From an uncultured Agathobaculum sp. (GTDB lineage: Bacteria > Bacillota > Clostridia > Oscillospirales > Butyricicoccaceae), in the NCBI GenBank assembly GCA_944376955.1, contig CALWEB010000105.1, positions 1 to 23,970 of the forward strand: a stretch of 23,970 nucleotides of DNA, read 5' to 3'. The notes beneath the pieces are model-generated. The model searched no databases. It saw only the letters and a program-made list of their open reading frames with translations, and was not told the DNA's origin. The position numbers and the translations under genes were made by a program. Positions 22,345 to 23,970 of the stretch are shown piece after piece. Positions within the stretch are counted from its first letter, which is position 1. Each line of letters starts with the position of its first letter.

Positions 22345-22854
22345 TCACACAAATGGCTGCAAAATATTCTTCAGCGATGCACCCATGCGGTTTGTGTACA
22401 CCTTGTGGGCCGCCAGATCGACGACCGCAAAATGTACCGATGACCAGCCTTGTTTTCCGCCGGCAAACTGCCGCTCCGCCGTCAGCCCGCGTATTTTTTT
22501 CTGGATGGCACGATCCACCGACTGCGTCACCAGAATGAAGGAAACGATCGAAAATCCATGTGTGTCATCCGGCTGTACGAGCGTCTGCTCCACCTGCTTG
22601 GCGTATCCCCACCAATCCGCGAGCGCCGTTTCGGTCAAAACCGGCTCTGCAAACAGCAGGCGGTATTCGTGCGCATGGCTCGACAGGCCAACCGGCATCA
22701 TCCCGAGCAGTTTCTTCTCGGTTGTGACATCATACCGGCTGAGGAGCGCCGCCACCCGTCCGGCCACTTCGGTGCTCTTCGTGGAAACGAACGCTTTGTC
22801 CAGCCCCTGCGCCAAGCGATCCCGCAGGGCTACAAATTGGGATGAAAAATCCAT
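22345..22854 (-). CDS. Soluble protein of unknown function
   Basis: A 169-residue protein with no membrane segment and no recognised motif. It begins with a helical stretch (FSSQFVALRDRLAQGLDKAF) and ends with alternating strands and helices (QGWSSVHFAVVDLAAHKVYTN). ATG at 22854 has GGGAGG six bases upstream. It begins 14 bases after the stop of the nucleotidyltransferase gene, so the two are likely one transcript. Confidence 0.75.
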   Translation of the reverse strand: MDFSSQFVALRDRLAQGLDKAFVSTKSTEVAGRVAALLSRYDVTTEKKLLGMMPVGLSSHAHEYRLLFAEPVLTETALADWWGYAKQVEQTLVQPDDTHGFSIVSFILVTQSVDRAIQKKIRGLTAERQFAGGKQGWSSVHFAVVDLAAHKVYTNRMGASLKNILQPFV

Positions 22855-22868
22855 TTTCCGCCTCCCGC

Positions 22869-23789
22869 TTACAGATCTGCCGGATATTCGCCCTGACGGG
22901 TCATCTCGGCAATGGCCGCGCATACGGTCGGCTTATCCTCCCGATAGGTCACACCGAACCAGCGCGCCGTCGTTGTCAGCACCTTGGCGGTCGCGCGTCC
23001 GGCCTGAATCAGCTCATCGACCGCAAACGGCAAATAATACTCGCCCTTCATGGGGTTCTTCGGCAACTTTTCCGCAAAGAAGCGACGCAATCCATCTTCC
23101 AGCGACGGCAGGAAGGACGGCGTAAAGCCCCACAAATTGAGCGACACCGGTGTGCCCGCCGGGATTTCCCCGGCCGGCTCGTCGCCATCCGCCGCATAGA
23201 CGATGCGGCCATCCGGCGTGCGGGAAATCGCGGTGCGCTCGACGATGCCGGTCAGCAAACCGTTTTCATCCGCCGTACAGACACCGCGCGACACCGTGCC
23301 GTTTTCGGTCAGCGTATTTTCCACCTGATAACCAACCATACAATAACGGTACTTTTCATCGTCCTGCGCCACCGACAGGAAATCATACATCTTGCAGAAG
23401 GCATCCGCGCCGTAAAAATCATCCGCATTGATGACTGCAATCGGCGCGCCCGCGGTCAGCTCACTGGCGCACCAGACGGCATGGGCCGTACCGAGCGGTT
23501 TTTCGCGTCCCTCGGGCGCATGCAGACCTTCGGGCAGCTTGTCCAGCGTCTGATACGCATAATCCACCTGCATAAAGCGGCGTGCCTTTTTACCGATCGC
23601 GTTCTCGAACGCCTCGTGCAGTTCAGGCCGGATAATGAACACAACCCGCTCAAAACCCGCGCGATGCGCGTCATAAATCGAATAATCCAGAATGATCTGT
23701 CCGTTTGGGCCGACCGGGTCGATCTGCTTGAGTCCGCCGTAACGCGAGCCCATGCCCGCAGCCATAATCACCAAAACCGGCTTTGCCAT
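22869..23789 (-). CDS. NTP-transferase family nucleotidyltransferase
   Basis: A 306-residue sugar-nucleotidyltransferase-fold protein. The nucleotide-binding start is VLVIMAAGMGSRYGGLKQIDPVGPNGQ; KPLGTAHAVWCA and the metal-site strand IAVINADDFYG follow. These are the standard motifs of enzymes that join a sugar phosphate to an NTP, but the sugar cannot be read from sequence. ATG at 23789 has AAGGAG nine bases upstream; the longer reading from 23954 would cover its own promoter. A sigma-A promoter lies about 120 bases upstream, giving a leader of about 110 bases. Confidence 0.92.
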   Translation of the reverse strand: MAKPVLVIMAAGMGSRYGGLKQIDPVGPNGQIILDYSIYDAHRAGFERVVFIIRPELHEAFENAIGKKARRFMQVDYAYQTLDKLPEGLHAPEGREKPLGTAHAVWCASELTAGAPIAVINADDFYGADAFCKMYDFLSVAQDDEKYRYCMVGYQVENTLTENGTVSRGVCTADENGLLTGIVERTAISRTPDGRIVYAADGDEPAGEIPAGTPVSLNLWGFTPSFLPSLEDGLRRFFAEKLPKNPMKGEYYLPFAVDELIQAGRATAKVLTTTARWFGVTYREDKPTVCAAIAEMTRQGEYPADL

Positions 23790-23809
23790 TGCGCACTTCT
23801 CCTTTTCAG

Positions 23810-23826
23810 CGGCGGCCATGCCGCCG
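23810..23826 (-). other. Hairpin just before the nucleotidyltransferase ribosome-binding site
   Basis: CGGCGGC and GCCGCCG form a perfect 7-bp stem with a three-base loop, followed on the minus strand by CTGAAAAGGAG. It is too close to the SD to be a terminator and may affect translation. The rest of the 23790-23909 leader shows no recognised riboswitch. Confidence 0.45.
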
Positions 23827-23909
23827 AATACAGTTTTATCCAATCTTGCATCCCGCAAAACAGGCGTTTTTCCATGTTTAATCTTCCAGCCCGTCTGGAA
23901 TACTTCATT

Positions 23910-23938
23910 ATTATACAAGACCATATCATAAAACACAA
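23910..23938 (-). promoter_or_regulatory. Sigma-A promoter for the nucleotidyltransferase gene
   Basis: On the minus strand TTGTGT (23938-23933) and TATAAT (23915-23910) are 17 bases apart. The 32 bases beyond it to the window end show no readable feature. Confidence 0.75.
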
Positions 23939-23970
23939 GATGTTTGCGGCCCACGCGCTCTTTTTTGTCG

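Noticed and set aside
23790..23909. Riboswitch in the nucleotidyltransferase leader
   Set aside because: Only a simple 7-bp hairpin near the SD was found; no known riboswitch motif could be matched by eye.
1..23970. CRISPR array, tRNA/rRNA genes, insertion sequences, phage or toxin-antitoxin genes
   Set aside because: No regularly spaced repeats, cloverleaf sequences, transposase or integrase motifs, or small toxin-antitoxin-like gene pairs were seen on either strand.

Overview
The window looks like a chromosomal stretch of a GC-rich gut Clostridia member, Oscillospirales-like (Butyricicoccus/Agathobaculum relatives are my guess; no rRNA is present to settle it). Supporting signs are Gram-positive-type Shine-Dalgarno (SD) sites, near-consensus sigma-A promoters with 17-nt spacing, a ywiB-argS pair as in Bacillus, ECF-transporter and DUF3842 proteins, and a PadR-DUF1700-DUF4097 cassette. 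No tRNA, rRNA, CRISPR array, insertion sequence or phage gene was seen. No gene-free stretch exceeds 300 bases; the longest is the 266-bp gntR/symporter intergenic region.

Region 1 (1-9441, minus strand) reads as one long same-strand run: ddl, murI, ywiB (DUF1934), argS, ctpA-like S41 protease, a divergent homocysteine-methyltransferase-like protein, prmA, rsmE and a multi-TM protein. It closes with a strong terminator just before the start of another gene that runs off the window. The themes are peptidoglycan precursors, translation and its modification, and envelope proteolysis.

Region 2 (9516-12215, plus) diverges from ddl. A PadR repressor, a DUF1700 membrane protein and a DUF4097 adhesin-like protein overlap by ATGA junctions, followed by a PspC-domain protein with its own promoter and an acidic membrane protein. 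It looks like an envelope-sensing cassette. A perfect 9+9 palindrome overlaps the padR -10 box.

Region 3 (12216-13590, plus) holds a flavodoxin-like protein translationally coupled to an unusual GIY-YIG/Nudix fusion, ended by a bidirectional terminator.

Region 4 (13626-19287) is the most accessory part. A GntR/UTRA regulator diverges from a sodium:solute symporter, a ComEC-type metallo-beta-lactamase-fold hydrolase, a small beta-rich protein, a PHP-family hydrolase and an MgtC/SapB protein. A perfect GT-N-TA-N-AC half-palindrome lies just downstream of the symporter promoter, suggesting GntR control. The symporter and mgtC reading frames are each broken by a small indel; the three genes between them are intact. 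I infer an uptake-plus-hydrolysis locus with unknown substrate.

Region 5 (19408-23938, minus) carries a nucleotidyltransferase, an unknown soluble protein, SecG, a small two-TM protein, DUF3842, a uridine-kinase-like protein with an extra N-terminal domain, and an ECF transporter S component.
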